From Microbispora sp. H11081 (GTDB lineage: Bacteria > Actinomycetota > Actinomycetes > Streptosporangiales > Streptosporangiaceae): a DNA stretch of 64,000 bases. The translations under genes were made by a program, and so were the position numbers. The notes under the pieces were generated by a model. That model saw only the letters and a program-made list of their open reading frames with translations. It was not told where the DNA came from and ran no database searches. Positions 53,823 through 63,423 of the stretch are shown one piece after another. The stretch lies in the NCBI RefSeq assembly GCF_012999535.1, contig NZ_JABBWV010000001.1, positions 744,001-808,000 of the forward strand. Reading direction: 5' to 3'. Position 1 is the first letter of the stretch; each line of letters starts with the position of its first letter.

Positions 53823-55694
53823 GTGCCGACGAAGGAGCCTCCCGCGCGGCCCCGCAGCTCAGTCATGCTCCAGGGTCTCAAGGTCATCGGCGTGGCCATC
53901 AGGACCGAGCCGAGGATCTTCACCGGCGCGGTCCTCGCCAGCGCGCTGTACGGCGCGATGACCGTCGCCGCGTCCTGGGCGCTCGGGTGGGCGACCGACC
54001 ACGCCGTGCTGCCCGCGTTCCGCGACGGCGAGGCGAGCACCGGGACACTGGTCACGGCGGCCCTGCTGATCGTGGGCGTGGCGGTGCTCAAGGCGGCGGG
54101 GATCATGGGCCGGCGCATCATGGCCGGCATCCACCAGTACCGCATGCAGGCGCACTCCCGCCGCGCGGTCACCCGGCAGTACCTCCGGCTGCCCCTCAGC
54201 TGGCACCACAGGCACCCGACAGGGCAGCTGTTGTCCAACGCCAACTCCGACGTCGAGGCGGCCTGGGGACCGCTCGCGCCACTGCCGATGGCGGTGGGCG
54301 TGGTCGTGATGCTGATGACGGCCGCGGGGGCGATCGTGCTGGTCGACCCGGTGCTCGCCGTCGTCGGGTTCCTGATCTTCCCGGCCGTGGCCGTGCTCAA
54401 CCTGGTCTACCAGCGCAGGCTCTCGCCGCTGGCGATGCGGGCCCAGCAGCTGCGGGCCGAGGTGAGCGAGGTGGCGCACGAGAGCTTCGACGGCGCGCTC
54501 GTCGTCAAGACCCTGGGCCGTGAGGACGCCGAGACCGCGCGGTTCCAGGCGAAGGCCGACGCGCTGCGGGACGCCAACGTCGCCGTCGGCCGGGTCCGCG
54601 GGCTGTTCGACCCCATGCTGGAGGCGCTGCCCACGCTGGGCGTGCTGGCGGTGCTGCTCGTCGGGTCGCTGCGGCTGGAGTCGGGAGCCGTGGCGGCGGG
54701 CGACCTGATCCAGGTCGCCTACCTGTTCACCCTCCTCGCGTTCCCGATCAGGGCGCTCGGCTGGGTGCTTGCCGAGCTGCCGCGCAGCGTCGTCGGCTGG
54801 ACGCGGGTCAGGGACGTCCTCGACGCCACCGGCTCCATGGAGTACGGCGCCGCCCGCCTGGACGGCTCTGGCCCGGCCCGGGTGGAGGCCGAGAACGCGG
54901 GCTACGCGTACGTGCCGGGGAGCCCGGTGCTGAAGGACGTGACGTTCACGGTCGCGCCGGGCCGCACGATCGCGCTTGTCGGGCCGACCGGCGCGGGCAA
55001 GTCGACGCTCACGCAGTTGCTGGCGCGGCTGATCGACCCCGACGAGGGCGTGGTCCGCGTCGACGGCGTCGACCTGCGCACGGTGGCCAGGGGTGGGGTC
55101 AGCGACGCGGTGGCGCTCGTGCCGCAGCAGACGTTCCTGTTCGACGACACCGTGCGCGGCAATCTCACGCTCGGCGCGGAGGTGCCGGACGAGCGGATCT
55201 GGGCCGCGCTGCGGCTCGCGCAGGCCGACGGCTTCGTCAGCGCGCTGCCGTCCGGCCTGGACACCAGGATCGGCGAACGCGGCGCGACGCTGTCCGGCGG
55301 GCAGCGGCAGCGCCTCGCGCTGGCCCGCGCGATCGTGCGCGAGCCGCGGCTGCTCATCCTCGACGATGCGACCTCCAGCGTCGACGCGCAGGTGGAGAAG
55401 CGCATCCTGTCCGGCCTGCGCGACGGCGCGGCCGAGGCCACGGTGATCGTGGTCGCCTACCGGATGGCGACGATCGCGCTGGCCGACGAGGTCGTGTACC
55501 TGGAGCAGGGCGTGGTCGCCGACCACGGCGCCCACGAGGAGCTGCTGGTCCGCTGCGCGGGCTACCGCGACCTCGTCACCGCCTACGAGCGCGAGGAGGC
55601 CGAACGGGCCGAGGCCGACGACCTCGGGGACGTTCCGGAGATCACCCGCGAGAACACCCGCGAGGACACCGACGAGAGGAGCGTGACGCGGTGA
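53823..55694 (+). CDS. ABC exporter subunit with degenerate ATP site
   Basis: 623 aa, GTG start. Six membrane helices (about 25-320) precede an ATPase domain with GPTGAGKST (Walker A), LSGGQRQRLALARA (signature) and LLILDDATSSVD (Walker B). The catalytic Glu is Asp, and the switch His is Tyr (VVAYRMATI). These changes mark the degenerate half of heterodimeric type IV exporters. The stop overlaps the second subunit gene (GTGA). Substrate unknown. Confidence 0.92.
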   Translation: MPTKEPPARPRSSVMLQGLKVIGVAIRTEPRIFTGAVLASALYGAMTVAASWALGWATDHAVLPAFRDGEASTGTLVTAALLIVGVAVLKAAGIMGRRIMAGIHQYRMQAHSRRAVTRQYLRLPLSWHHRHPTGQLLSNANSDVEAAWGPLAPLPMAVGVVVMLMTAAGAIVLVDPVLAVVGFLIFPAVAVLNLVYQRRLSPLAMRAQQLRAEVSEVAHESFDGALVVKTLGREDAETARFQAKADALRDANVAVGRVRGLFDPMLEALPTLGVLAVLLVGSLRLESGAVAAGDLIQVAYLFTLLAFPIRALGWVLAELPRSVVGWTRVRDVLDATGSMEYGAARLDGSGPARVEAENAGYAYVPGSPVLKDVTFTVAPGRTIALVGPTGAGKSTLTQLLARLIDPDEGVVRVDGVDLRTVARGGVSDAVALVPQQTFLFDDTVRGNLTLGAEVPDERIWAALRLAQADGFVSALPSGLDTRIGERGATLSGGQRQRLALARAIVREPRLLILDDATSSVDAQVEKRILSGLRDGAAEATVIVVAYRMATIALADEVVYLEQGVVADHGAHEELLVRCAGYRDLVTAYEREEAERAEADDLGDVPEITRENTREDTDERSVTR

Positions 55695-57544
55695 CCGCCG
55701 TGACGGGCCCGGCGAGTGACACGGCGAGTGACACGGCGAGTGACACGGCGACCGGCACGACAGCGGGACGGACCTCGTCCCTGCGATCGGCGGACCGGGG
55801 CGCGCTCGCGACGCTCAGGCAGGGCCTGCGGCTGTCGCCGGAGTTCCGCCGCGGGCTCGCCGGGACGCTCGTGCTGGCCGTGCTGGCCACCCTGGGCAAG
55901 GTCGTCGTGCCGATCGCGGTGCAGCAGGTGATCGACAGGGGCCTGGGCTCGGGCGCGCCCGACCTGCCGTTCATCCGGAACGCGGTCGCGCTGTGCGCGC
56001 TCGCGGTGGTGCTGACCGCGCTCTGCGGCTACCTGATGAACGTCCGGCTCTACCGCTCCACCGAGTCGGGCCTGGCCGCCCTGCGCGGCAAGGGCTTCCG
56101 CCACGTGCACGACCTGTCGGTGCTGACGCAGAACACCGAGCGGCGCGGAGGCCTGGTCTCCCGGGTCACCGGCGACGTCGACCAGATCAGCACGTTCATG
56201 CAGTGGGGCGGGCTGATGGTCATCGTGTCGGCCGGCCAGCTGGTGGTGGCGACCGTGCTCATGGCCGTCTACTCCTGGCAGCTCACGCTGCTCGTGTGGG
56301 CCTGCTTCCTGCCGCTGGTGCTGGCCCTGCCCCGGTTCCAGCGCCTGGTGGCCAAGGCGTACACGCGGGTGCGCGAGCGGGCCGGCGACGTGCTCGCCGC
56401 CGTCAGCGAGTCGGTCGTCGGCAGCGCGGTGATCAGGGCGTACGGCTCCGAGGACCGCACCGCGGAGCGGATCGACACGGCGGTGGACGGGATGCGCGCG
56501 GCCCAGACCCGGGCCCAGAAGATCGTCGGGTTCACGTTCCCCGCCACCGAGCTGGTCGCGTCGATCACGGTGGCGCTGGTGGTCGTGGGCGGGGTGTGGC
56601 TGGGCGTCGCGGGGTCGATCACGCCGGGGCGGCTCATCGCGTTCCTGTTCCTGATCACGCTGTTCATCAGCCCGCTGCAGACCGCGACCGAGGTGCTGAA
56701 CGAGGCGCAGAACGCGATCGCGGGATGGCGGCGCATCCTGGGCGTGCTCGACACCCCGGCCGACGTGGCCGACCCGGAGAACGGCGCGACGCTGCCGCGC
56801 GGCCCGATCTCGGTCCGCTTCGACGGCGTGGGCTTCGCCTATCCCGGCGGCCCGCCCGTGCTCCACGACGTGTCGGTGGACATCCCGCCGCGCACGCGGA
56901 TCGCGGTGGTGGGGGAGACAGGCTCGGGCAAGACGACCTTCGCCAAGCTGCTCACCCGGCTCATGGACCCGACCTCGGGCCGGATCCTCGTGGACGGCAC
57001 CGACCTGCGCGACGTCGGCTTCTCCTCGCTCAGGGAGCGGATCGTGATGGTCCCTCAGGACGGGTTCCTCTTCGACTCGACGCTGGAGGACAACATCCGC
57101 TTCGGGCGGCCATCGGCTACCAGGGAGGAGATCACCCGGGCGCTGACCGAGCTCGGCCTGGCCGACTGGCTCGACGGCCTGCCCGCCGGCCTGGACACCC
57201 CGGTGGGCCAGCGGGGCGAGTCCCTGTCGGCGGGGGAGCGGCAGCTCGTCGCCCTCGCCAGGGCCTATCTCGCCGATCCCGACCTGCTGCTGCTCGACGA
57301 GGCCACCTCGGCCGTGGACCCCGCCACCGAGGTGCGGCTCGCCCGCGCTCTCGACGGCGTCACCCGGGGCCGTACGGCGGTCTCGATCGCCCACCGCCTG
57401 TCGACGGCCCAGGCAGCCGACGAGATCCTGGTGTTCGAGCACGGCAGGATCGCCCAGCGCGGCCCGCACGCCGTCCTGGTCGAGCGGCCCGGCGTGTACG
57501 CGGACCTCTACGCCTCGTGGACGACCGCCACCACGACGCGGTGA
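55691..57544 (+). CDS. ABC exporter subunit with consensus ATP site
   Basis: 617 aa, GTG start overlapping the first subunit. After a Ser/Asp/Thr-rich N-terminus with three SDTA units, six membrane helices (about 55-335) lead to an ATPase domain with [21 protein letters not shown] and the switch His in SIAHRLST. Its signature is altered to LSAGERQ. Combined with the partner's intact LSGGQ, one full catalytic site per heterodimer is expected. It lies 29 bases before hisI. Confidence 0.92.
   Translation: MTAVTGPASDTASDTASDTATGTTAGRTSSLRSADRGALATLRQGLRLSPEFRRGLAGTLVLAVLATLGKVVVPIAVQQVIDRGLGSGAPDLPFIRNAVALCALAVVLTALCGYLMNVRLYRSTESGLAALRGKGFRHVHDLSVLTQNTERRGGLVSRVTGDVDQISTFMQWGGLMVIVSAGQLVVATVLMAVYSWQLTLLVWACFLPLVLALPRFQRLVAKAYTRVRERAGDVLAAVSESVVGSAVIRAYGSEDRTAERIDTAVDGMRAAQTRAQKIVGFTFPATELVASITVALVVVGGVWLGVAGSITPGRLIAFLFLITLFISPLQTATEVLNEAQNAIAGWRRILGVLDTPADVADPENGATLPRGPISVRFDGVGFAYPGGPPVLHDVSVDIPPRTRIAVVGETGSGKTTFAKLLTRLMDPTSGRILVDGTDLRDVGFSSLRERIVMVPQDGFLFDSTLEDNIRFGRPSATREEITRALTELGLADWLDGLPAGLDTPVGQRGESLSAGERQLVALARAYLADPDLLLLDEATSAVDPATEVRLARALDGVTRGRTAVSIAHRLSTAQAADEILVFEHGRIAQRGPHAVLVERPGVYADLYASWTTATTTR
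55711..55746. repeat. Three 12-base tandem repeats in the ABC gene
   Basis: GGCGAGTGACAC is repeated three times in phase with the frame and encodes the SDTA units at the N-terminus of the second exporter subunit. The repeat precedes the membrane helices, so copy number should not affect the fold. Confidence 0.85.
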
Positions 57545-57573
57545 CGGCCGGGACCTGCGGCAGAATTGGCCTC

Positions 57574-57924
57574 ATGGCCCTCGACCCGAAGATCGCCGAC
57601 CGGCTCAAGCGCACGCCGGACGGCCTGGTGCCCGCGATCGTCCAGCAGCACGACACCGGCGAGGTGCTGATGCTCGCCTGGATGGACGACGAGGCGCTGC
57701 ACCGCACGCTCACCACCGGCCGGGCGACCTACTGGTCCAGGAGCCGGGGGGAGTACTGGGTGAAGGGCGACACCTCCGGTCACGTGCAGTGGGTCAGGCA
57801 CGTGGCGCTCGACTGCGACGGCGACACGGTCCTGCTCAAGGTCGACCAGGTGGGGGCGGCCTGCCACACCGGCGACCGCACCTGCTTCGACGCCGGCGTC
57901 CTCGACGTGAGCGGCGCGCCGTGA
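57574..57924 (+). CDS. hisI: Phosphoribosyl-AMP cyclohydrolase
   Basis: 116 aa from ATG 57574. [53 protein letters not shown] and [10 protein letters not shown] include the Cys ligands for zinc and the Asp ligands for magnesium. It is the stand-alone form without HisE. The stop overlaps the next gene (GTGA). hisE and hisG are not in this window. Confidence 0.96.
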   Translation: MALDPKIADRLKRTPDGLVPAIVQQHDTGEVLMLAWMDDEALHRTLTTGRATYWSRSRGEYWVKGDTSGHVQWVRHVALDCDGDTVLLKVDQVGAACHTGDRTCFDAGVLDVSGAP

Positions 57925-58499
57925 CCGGTACGGCGCGGCGCTCCCTGCTCGCCTGGCTGGCCGCGTGCGCCGTGGGCGGCGGGCTCGCGCTGCTGGCCGC
58001 GGGCCGCGCCTGGGTCACGCTCGGCGCGGACGGGCGCCCCGTGGGAGCGGGCGGCGGCTCCCTCACGGGCGACGACCTGGTCGCGTGGCTGACCCCCGCG
58101 GCGCTGGCGGCGCTCGCCGCCGTGCTGGCCGTGCTGGCGACCCGGGGGGTCGCGCGGCGGGTGACGGCCGTGGTCGTGGCGCTCCTCGGCGCGGCGGTCG
58201 CGGCCGGGGCGTGGGACGGCACGCGCGGCGCCACCATCGCCGCCGCGGCGGCCACGGCCGCCGGGCACGTCTCCGTGGAGTCGCGTGCCTGGGTCTGGCC
58301 GGTGCTGGCCGCGGCAGGCGGGATCGTCCTGGCCGTGGCGGGCGTGGCGGCGGCGTTCCTCGGCGCGTCCTGGCCGGGGATGTCGAGCAGGTACGAGCGC
58401 GGGACCGGGCACGCGGGATCGGGCGGGACGGCCCGCGTGAAGGACCCCGACAGGGCGATGTGGGACGCCATCGACGAGGGCGACGACCCGACCGCCTGA
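57921..58499 (+). CDS. Trp-associated membrane protein (TIGR02234-like)
   Basis: 192 aa from GTG 57921. About four membrane helices, with the first loop containing GRAWVTLG and a later [16 protein letters not shown], match the actinobacterial TIGR02234 family, which is always found near trp genes and has unknown function. In other genomes trpE lies between hisI and this gene. Here the two overlap directly. The soluble C-terminal tail includes [20 protein letters not shown]. Confidence 0.85.
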   Translation: MTGTARRSLLAWLAACAVGGGLALLAAGRAWVTLGADGRPVGAGGGSLTGDDLVAWLTPAALAALAAVLAVLATRGVARRVTAVVVALLGAAVAAGAWDGTRGATIAAAAATAAGHVSVESRAWVWPVLAAAGGIVLAVAGVAAAFLGASWPGMSSRYERGTGHAGSGGTARVKDPDRAMWDAIDEGDDPTA

Positions 58500-58814
58500 G
58501 ACCCCCGCCACACGGGCGTGCCGGACATATTGGACCGTTCCCAACTGTTTGATCACAACTTGCCCACAAAGCTGGGTTTTCGCTGGGAAGACCCGTCCTT
58601 CTCGCTAGGCTTCCCGCCGACCCGAAGGATCCGCGGGGGCTCCGACGGGGAACGCCCACACCTGGTCACCCGCCTTCCCCGGCGCGGGAGGCCATGTTCC
58701 GGGCCGGGCCGGCAGCGCCCTGATCGCGGGTCCTCCCGACGGACGAGAAGCGGCGGCCCGCAGGCCTGCTCCCGTGCTATCGAACTCTCTCCCCACAGAC
58801 AACAGGAGCGACAC

Positions 58815-59168
58815 ATGAGCTACGACCCCGGCAACCCCGGCGGGTTCCCTCCGCCCCCGCCGCCCGGTGGCGCCTACGGCGCCCCGATGCCGCCCGGCGG
58901 CGCGCCCCCGAACAACCACCTCGTGATGGCGATCGTCACCACGATCCTCTGCTGTCTCCCCCTCGGCATCGTGTCGATCGTCTACGCGACCCAGGTCAAC
59001 TCCAAGTGGTCGGTGGGCGACTACCAGGGCGCCTACGCCGCCTCGGAGTCGGCGAAGAAGTGGTGGCTGGCGTCGCTGATCACCGGCGTCGTGCTGGCCG
59101 TCCTCTACATCCTCCTCGTCGTCGTGCTCGGGGTCTTCAGCCTCAGCACCTCGACCACGTCATACTGA
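58815..59168 (+). CDS. CD225/dispanin-like membrane protein
   Basis: 117 aa from ATG 58815. A Pro/Gly-rich N-terminus (PPPPPPGGAYGAPMPPGG) precedes two membrane helices. The first contains MAIVTTILCCLPLGIVSIVY, with the double Cys and GIVSI typical of CD225, followed by an intracellular loop YQGAYAASESAKKW and a second helix. Bacterial dispanins are of unknown function. The 315-base gap upstream holds no gene; I see no strong promoter in it. Confidence 0.85.
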   Translation: MSYDPGNPGGFPPPPPPGGAYGAPMPPGGAPPNNHLVMAIVTTILCCLPLGIVSIVYATQVNSKWSVGDYQGAYAASESAKKWWLASLITGVVLAVLYILLVVVLGVFSLSTSTTSY

Positions 59169-59173
59169 GGGTC

Positions 59174-59605
59174 ATGACATCCACCGCCCCGGCGCGGCGC
59201 CCCGCGGACCGGTTCCGGTCCCTGCTGGCGCCGCTCGGCGTGGCGGCCGTCACGGCGGCGGCGGCCGCGTACGTCGCCGCCGTGGACCCCAACCAGCCCG
59301 GGCACTATCCGACCTGCCCGCTGCTGTTCCTCACCGGGCTCTACTGCCCGGGGTGCGGTTCGCTGCGCGCCGTCCACGCGCTGGGACACGCCGACGTGCT
59401 GACCGCCCTGCACCTCAACCCGCTCACCGTCGCGGCCGTCCCGTTCCTGTTGTGGCGGTGGGGCCTGTGGGCATTACGGTCATGGCAGGGACGGCCTGTG
59501 CGCACGAACCTCGCGCACCCCGCGTACCTGTGGGGACTGCTCGTCATTGTGATCGTTTTTTGGGTGATACGGAACACGCCATTCGGGCATTTCCTCGCAC
59601 CCTGA
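59174..59605 (+). CDS. DUF2752 membrane protein
   Basis: 143 aa from ATG 59174, 5 bases after the CD225 gene. TCPLLFLTGLYCPGCGSLRA is the DUF2752 signature (CPxCGxTRA-type), followed by HLNPLTVAAVPFLLW and two more helices. Members often sit next to CD225 genes, as here, but have no known function. It shares the operon with the CD225-like gene. Confidence 0.9.
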   Translation: MTSTAPARRPADRFRSLLAPLGVAAVTAAAAAYVAAVDPNQPGHYPTCPLLFLTGLYCPGCGSLRAVHALGHADVLTALHLNPLTVAAVPFLLWRWGLWALRSWQGRPVRTNLAHPAYLWGLLVIVIVFWVIRNTPFGHFLAP

Positions 59606-59697
59606 ATCGACCCGGTGGCGCTCCGACGCGAGACGGGCCGATACCATCGCAGGGCAAGGCGGGACACGCAGAGCAGCCGACCGGAGGGACCCTTCGC

Positions 59698-59757
59698 GTG
59701 AGCGAGCGAACAGGCAGATCGCGTGAGCTCCGAGCCGAAGGCGAGGAGGACGCGTGA
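59698..59757 (+). CDS. 19-codon upstream ORF coupled to trpC
   Basis: GTG 59698 with GGAGGG upstream opens [19 protein letters not shown] and its TGA overlaps the trpC GTG. It has no Trp codons, so it is not a classical attenuator peptide, but the stop-start overlap would couple trpC translation to it. The rest of the 148-base region has no obvious Trp leader or terminator. Confidence 0.35.
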   Translation: MSERTGRSRELRAEGEEDA

Positions 59758-60578
59758 GTGTTCTTGAGGACATCATCCTGGGCGTGCGGGAGGACCTCGA
59801 GGAGCGGCAGCGCGATGTGCCGATCGAGGAACTCAAGCGGCTCGCGGCCCGTGCGCCCGAGCCCAGGGACGCCTACGCCGCGCTCGGCGGCGACCGGGTG
59901 TCGGTCATCGCGGAGGTGAAGCGGTCGAGCCCCTCGAAGGGCGCGCTCGCCGCCATCGCCGACCCCGCCGCGCTCGCGGCGGACTACGAGGCGGGCGGCG
60001 CCCACGTCATCAGCGTGCTGACGGAGCGGCGCAGGTTCGGCGGCACCCTCGCCGACCTCGCGGCCGTGCGTGCGGCCGTGGACATCCCCGTCCTGCGCAA
60101 GGACTTCATCGTCACCGCCTACCAGCTGTGGGAGGCCAGGGCGCACGGCGCCGACCTCGCCCTGCTCATCGTGGCGGCCCTCGACCAGCAGGCGCTCGTC
60201 TCGCTGATCGAGCGGGCCGAGTCGATCGGGCTCGCCCCGCTCGTCGAGGTGCACACCGAGGAGGAGCTGGTCCGCGCGGTCGACGCCGGCGCGAAGATCA
60301 TCGGGGTCAACGCCCGCAACCTCAAGACGCTCGAGGTGGACCGCGAGGTGTTCGCCAAGCTCGCGCCCAAGGTGCCGGACGGCATCATCAAGATCGCCGA
60401 GTCCGGGGTGCGCGGCCCGCACGACCTGCTCGCCTACGCGCGGGCGGGGGCGGACGCGGTGCTGGTCGGCGAGAGCCTGGTCACCGGCAAGGACCCGAAG
60501 GCCGCGGTCAACGACCTGGTGACCGCAGGCGCCCACCCGGCCTCGCGGCAGGACACCGGCTCCGAGAGGCACTCGTGA
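59754..60578 (+). CDS. trpC: Indole-3-glycerol phosphate synthase
   Basis: 274 aa, GTG start with GAGGAGGA upstream. TIM barrel with [13 protein letters not shown] (catalytic Lys and phosphate loop), [29 protein letters not shown] and [11 protein letters not shown]. It is monofunctional, not fused to TrpF. The stop overlaps the likely trpB start. Confidence 0.97.
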   Translation: MSVLEDIILGVREDLEERQRDVPIEELKRLAARAPEPRDAYAALGGDRVSVIAEVKRSSPSKGALAAIADPAALAADYEAGGAHVISVLTERRRFGGTLADLAAVRAAVDIPVLRKDFIVTAYQLWEARAHGADLALLIVAALDQQALVSLIERAESIGLAPLVEVHTEEELVRAVDAGAKIIGVNARNLKTLEVDREVFAKLAPKVPDGIIKIAESGVRGPHDLLAYARAGADAVLVGESLVTGKDPKAAVNDLVTAGAHPASRQDTGSERHS

Positions 60579-61849
60579 ACGACAGCGCTGCAGAGGGAGG
60601 CCGCGTGACCCCGGCGGAAGAGCCCGTCATCACCCCCGCCGACCTGGCCGGGGGCGGCGTCCGCGGCGACGACCCGGACGCCCACGGCAAGTTCGGTAGG
60701 TTCGGCGGCAGGTACGTGCCCGAGGCGCTCATCCCGGCCCTCGACGAGGTCGCCGCGGAGTACGAGAAGGCCAAGACCGACCTCGGCTTCATCCGCGAGT
60801 TCGACCACCTGCTGCGCACGTACGCCGGCCGTCCCACGACGCTGACCGAGGTGCCGCGCTTCGCCGCGCACGCGGGCGGCGCGCGGATCCTGCTCAAGCG
60901 CGAGGACCTGACCCACACCGGCGCCCACAAGATCAACAACGTGCTCGGCCAGGCGCTGCTGACCAAGCGGCTCGGCAAGCGGCGCGTCATCGCGGAGACC
61001 GGGGCAGGGCAGCACGGCGTCGCCACCGCCACCGCCGCCGCGCTGATGGGCCTGGAGTGCGTCATCTACATGGGCGCCGTCGACTGCGAGCGCCAGGCGC
61101 TCAACGTGGCCAGGATGAAGCTCCTCGGCGCGACGGTCGTGCCGGTGACCAACGGCAGCCAGACCCTCAAGGACGCCATCAACGAGGCGTTCCGCGACTG
61201 GGTCACCAACGTCGACCACACCCACTACCTGTTCGGCACGGTCGCCGGGCCGCACCCGTTCCCGGAGATCGTCAGGGACTTCGCCCGGATCATCGGGGTG
61301 GAGGCGCGCCGTCAGGTCCTGGAGCTGACCGGCCGCCTGCCCGACGCCGTCTGCGCGGCCGTCGGCGGCGGGTCGAACGCCATCGGCGTCTTCCACGCCT
61401 TCATGGAGGACAGGGACGTCAAGCTGTACGGCTACGAGGCCGGCGGCCGGGGCCTGGAGACCGGCGAGCACGCGCTGACCCTGACCGAGGGCAGCGTCGG
61501 CGTGCTGCACGGCTCCCGCACCTACGTCCTGCAGGACGAGGAGGGCCAGACGATCGAGTCGCACTCGATCTCGGCCGGCCTCGACTACCCCGGCGTGGGC
61601 CCCGAGCACGCGTGGCTCAAGGACACCGGCCGCGCCGTCTACGAGGGCGTGACGGACGCGGAGGCCATGGAGGCCTTCGCCCTGCTCGCCCGCACCGAGG
61701 GCATCATCCCGGCCATCGAGTCCTCGCACGCGCTCGCCGGCGCGCTGCGGCTGGGCCGTGAGCTCGGTCCCGAGGCCGTGATCCTGGTGAACCTGTCGGG
61801 TCGCGGCGACAAGGACATGGGCACCGCGATGAACTACTTCAACCTCTGA
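60575..61849 (+). CDS. trpB: Tryptophan synthase beta subunit
   Basis: 424 aa from GTG 60575 (GTGA overlap with trpC); GTG 60605 with GGGAGG is an alternative. [17 protein letters not shown] opens the core. [20 protein letters not shown] has the PLP lysine, [18 protein letters not shown] and [10 protein letters not shown] bind the cofactor phosphate, and [12 protein letters not shown] closes it. It makes L-Trp from indole and serine. The first 40 residues are a variable extension. Confidence 0.97.
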   Translation: MNDSAAEGGRVTPAEEPVITPADLAGGGVRGDDPDAHGKFGRFGGRYVPEALIPALDEVAAEYEKAKTDLGFIREFDHLLRTYAGRPTTLTEVPRFAAHAGGARILLKREDLTHTGAHKINNVLGQALLTKRLGKRRVIAETGAGQHGVATATAAALMGLECVIYMGAVDCERQALNVARMKLLGATVVPVTNGSQTLKDAINEAFRDWVTNVDHTHYLFGTVAGPHPFPEIVRDFARIIGVEARRQVLELTGRLPDAVCAAVGGGSNAIGVFHAFMEDRDVKLYGYEAGGRGLETGEHALTLTEGSVGVLHGSRTYVLQDEEGQTIESHSISAGLDYPGVGPEHAWLKDTGRAVYEGVTDAEAMEAFALLARTEGIIPAIESSHALAGALRLGRELGPEAVILVNLSGRGDKDMGTAMNYFNL

Positions 61850-61871
61850 TCAGCGTCGACAGGACTTCCCG

Positions 61872-62666
61872 ATGACGACACTCCAAGCGGTGTTCGACAA
61901 GGCCCGCGCCGAGGACAGGGCCGCGCTGGTCGGCTACCTGCCGGCCGGCTTCCCGACCAAGGACGGCGCGGTCGCCGCGGCGACCGCGATGGTCGAGGCG
62001 GGCTGCGACGTGATCGAGATCGGCCTGCCGTACTCCGATCCGCTCATGGACGGCCCCACCATCCAGGACGCGGTGCACCGGTCGCTGATCAACGGCACCC
62101 GCATCGCCGACGTGATGCGCACCGTCGAGGGCGTGGCGAAGTCGGGGGCCGCGACCCTGGTGATGACGTACTGGAACCCGATCGACCGTTACGGCGTCGA
62201 GCGCTTCGCCCGCGACCTCGCCAACGCGGGCGGCGTCGGGACGATCACGCCGGACCTGACGCCCGAGGAGTCCGAGCCCTGGCTCGCCGCGAGCAAGGAG
62301 GCCGGCATCGACACGGTCTTCCTCGTCGCGCCGAGCTCGCCGGACGAGCGCATCGTGCGGGTCGCCGCCTGCTGCACCGGCTTCGTGTACGCGGCCTCTC
62401 TGATGGGGGTGACCGGCGCGAGGGAGACCGTCGGCGCGGCGGCCGAGGGCCTGGTCAAGCGGACCAGGGCGCACACCGGGCTGCCCGTCTGCGTCGGCCT
62501 CGGCGTGGGCAACGGCGCCCAGGCGGCCGAGGTCGCGGCGTACGCCGACGGCGTCATCGTCGGGTCCGCCTTCATCCGGCGGCTGCTCGACGCCCCGGAC
62601 GAGAAGTCCGGACTCGCGGCCGTACGCGAACTGGCGTCCGAACTCGCCCGAGGCGTCCGGCGCTGA
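61872..62666 (+). CDS. trpA: Tryptophan synthase alpha subunit
   Basis: 264 aa, ATG 22 bases after trpB. VGYLPAGFPTKDG, DVIEIGLPYSDPLMDGP (catalytic Glu and Asp), MTYWNPIDRYGVE, GTITPDLTPEES and GLGVGNGAQA are family motifs. It cleaves indole-3-glycerol phosphate and channels indole to TrpB. A short hairpin CTGGGG/CCCCAG lies 6 bases after the stop. Confidence 0.97.
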   Translation: MTTLQAVFDKARAEDRAALVGYLPAGFPTKDGAVAAATAMVEAGCDVIEIGLPYSDPLMDGPTIQDAVHRSLINGTRIADVMRTVEGVAKSGAATLVMTYWNPIDRYGVERFARDLANAGGVGTITPDLTPEESEPWLAASKEAGIDTVFLVAPSSPDERIVRVAACCTGFVYAASLMGVTGARETVGAAAEGLVKRTRAHTGLPVCVGLGVGNGAQAAEVAAYADGVIVGSAFIRRLLDAPDEKSGLAAVRELASELARGVRR

Positions 62667-62802
62667 GCCGTTCTGGGGTTTCCTCCCCCCAGGTGTGCCG
62701 CTACCAGCCGAGACAGGCGGCTTACCATGCTCTTATCCAGCACATGGTGAGGTTGAGTCCCGGTACTGTTCAGTCGGTGTTGCCTACTGGGCGAGGAGTC
62801 TC

Positions 62803-63372
62803 ATGGTTCACTTGGCATCCGGCACCTCGGTGTCCGAGCGGTTACAGCCCGCGAAGCCGGCGCTCTCCTGGGTGACGACCGCCGCGCGGATCGTGCTCGC
62901 CGGTGTGCTGATCGTCGCCGGTGGCCTCAAGATCGGCGCGCCCGCGCTGTCCGTTCAGGCGGTGCGGGCCTACCAGCTCCTGCCCGACTCCCTCGCGCAG
63001 ATCGTCGGGTACGGCCTGCCCGTCCTGGAGATCATCACGGGTCTGCTGCTGCTCGTCGGGCTGTTCACGCGGGCGGCGGCGGTCGCCGGCGGGGTGATGA
63101 TGGTGGCCTTCGTCATCGGCATCGCGTCCGCCTGGGCCAGAGGGCTGCGCATCGACTGCGGCTGCTTCGGTGGTGACGGCACGCTGGCGGCGGGACAGGA
63201 CCCCGAATACCTCTGGGAACTGCTGCGGGACCTCGGGCTGCTCGTCTGCGCGGCGTGGATCGTGGTCAGGCCGGCGAGCCGCCTTTCGCTGGACAGCGCG
63301 CTGGGCTTCACCGGAGAGCGGGAGACGACGGACGAGGACGACTCGGACGACGCTGAGGATGACGGCGCGTGA
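62803..63372 (+). CDS. MauE/DoxX-like membrane redox protein
   Basis: 189 aa from ATG 62803 with GAGGAG upstream. Four membrane helices; ILAGVLIVAGGLKIG-like first helix, then YGLPVLEIITGLLLLVGLFT and a loop with DCGCFGGDG, the paired-Cys signature of MauE-type proteins. An acidic C-terminal tail (DEDDSDDAEDD) follows. MauE/DoxX proteins act in thiol-disulfide exchange. The next gene is a DsbA-like oxidoreductase 51 bases downstream, supporting a disulfide-handling pair. Confidence 0.83.
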   Translation: MVHLASGTSVSERLQPAKPALSWVTTAARIVLAGVLIVAGGLKIGAPALSVQAVRAYQLLPDSLAQIVGYGLPVLEIITGLLLLVGLFTRAAAVAGGVMMVAFVIGIASAWARGLRIDCGCFGGDGTLAAGQDPEYLWELLRDLGLLVCAAWIVVRPASRLSLDSALGFTGERETTDEDDSDDAEDDGA

Positions 63373-63423
63373 CCGCGGACGGCCGGGTGACGTCGCCGTG
63401 AGAATAGCCAGGGGGGAAGTTTC

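Noticed and set aside
59606..59753. Classical Trp attenuator before trpC
   Set aside because: No run of TGG codons and no terminator-like hairpin with a T-tract.
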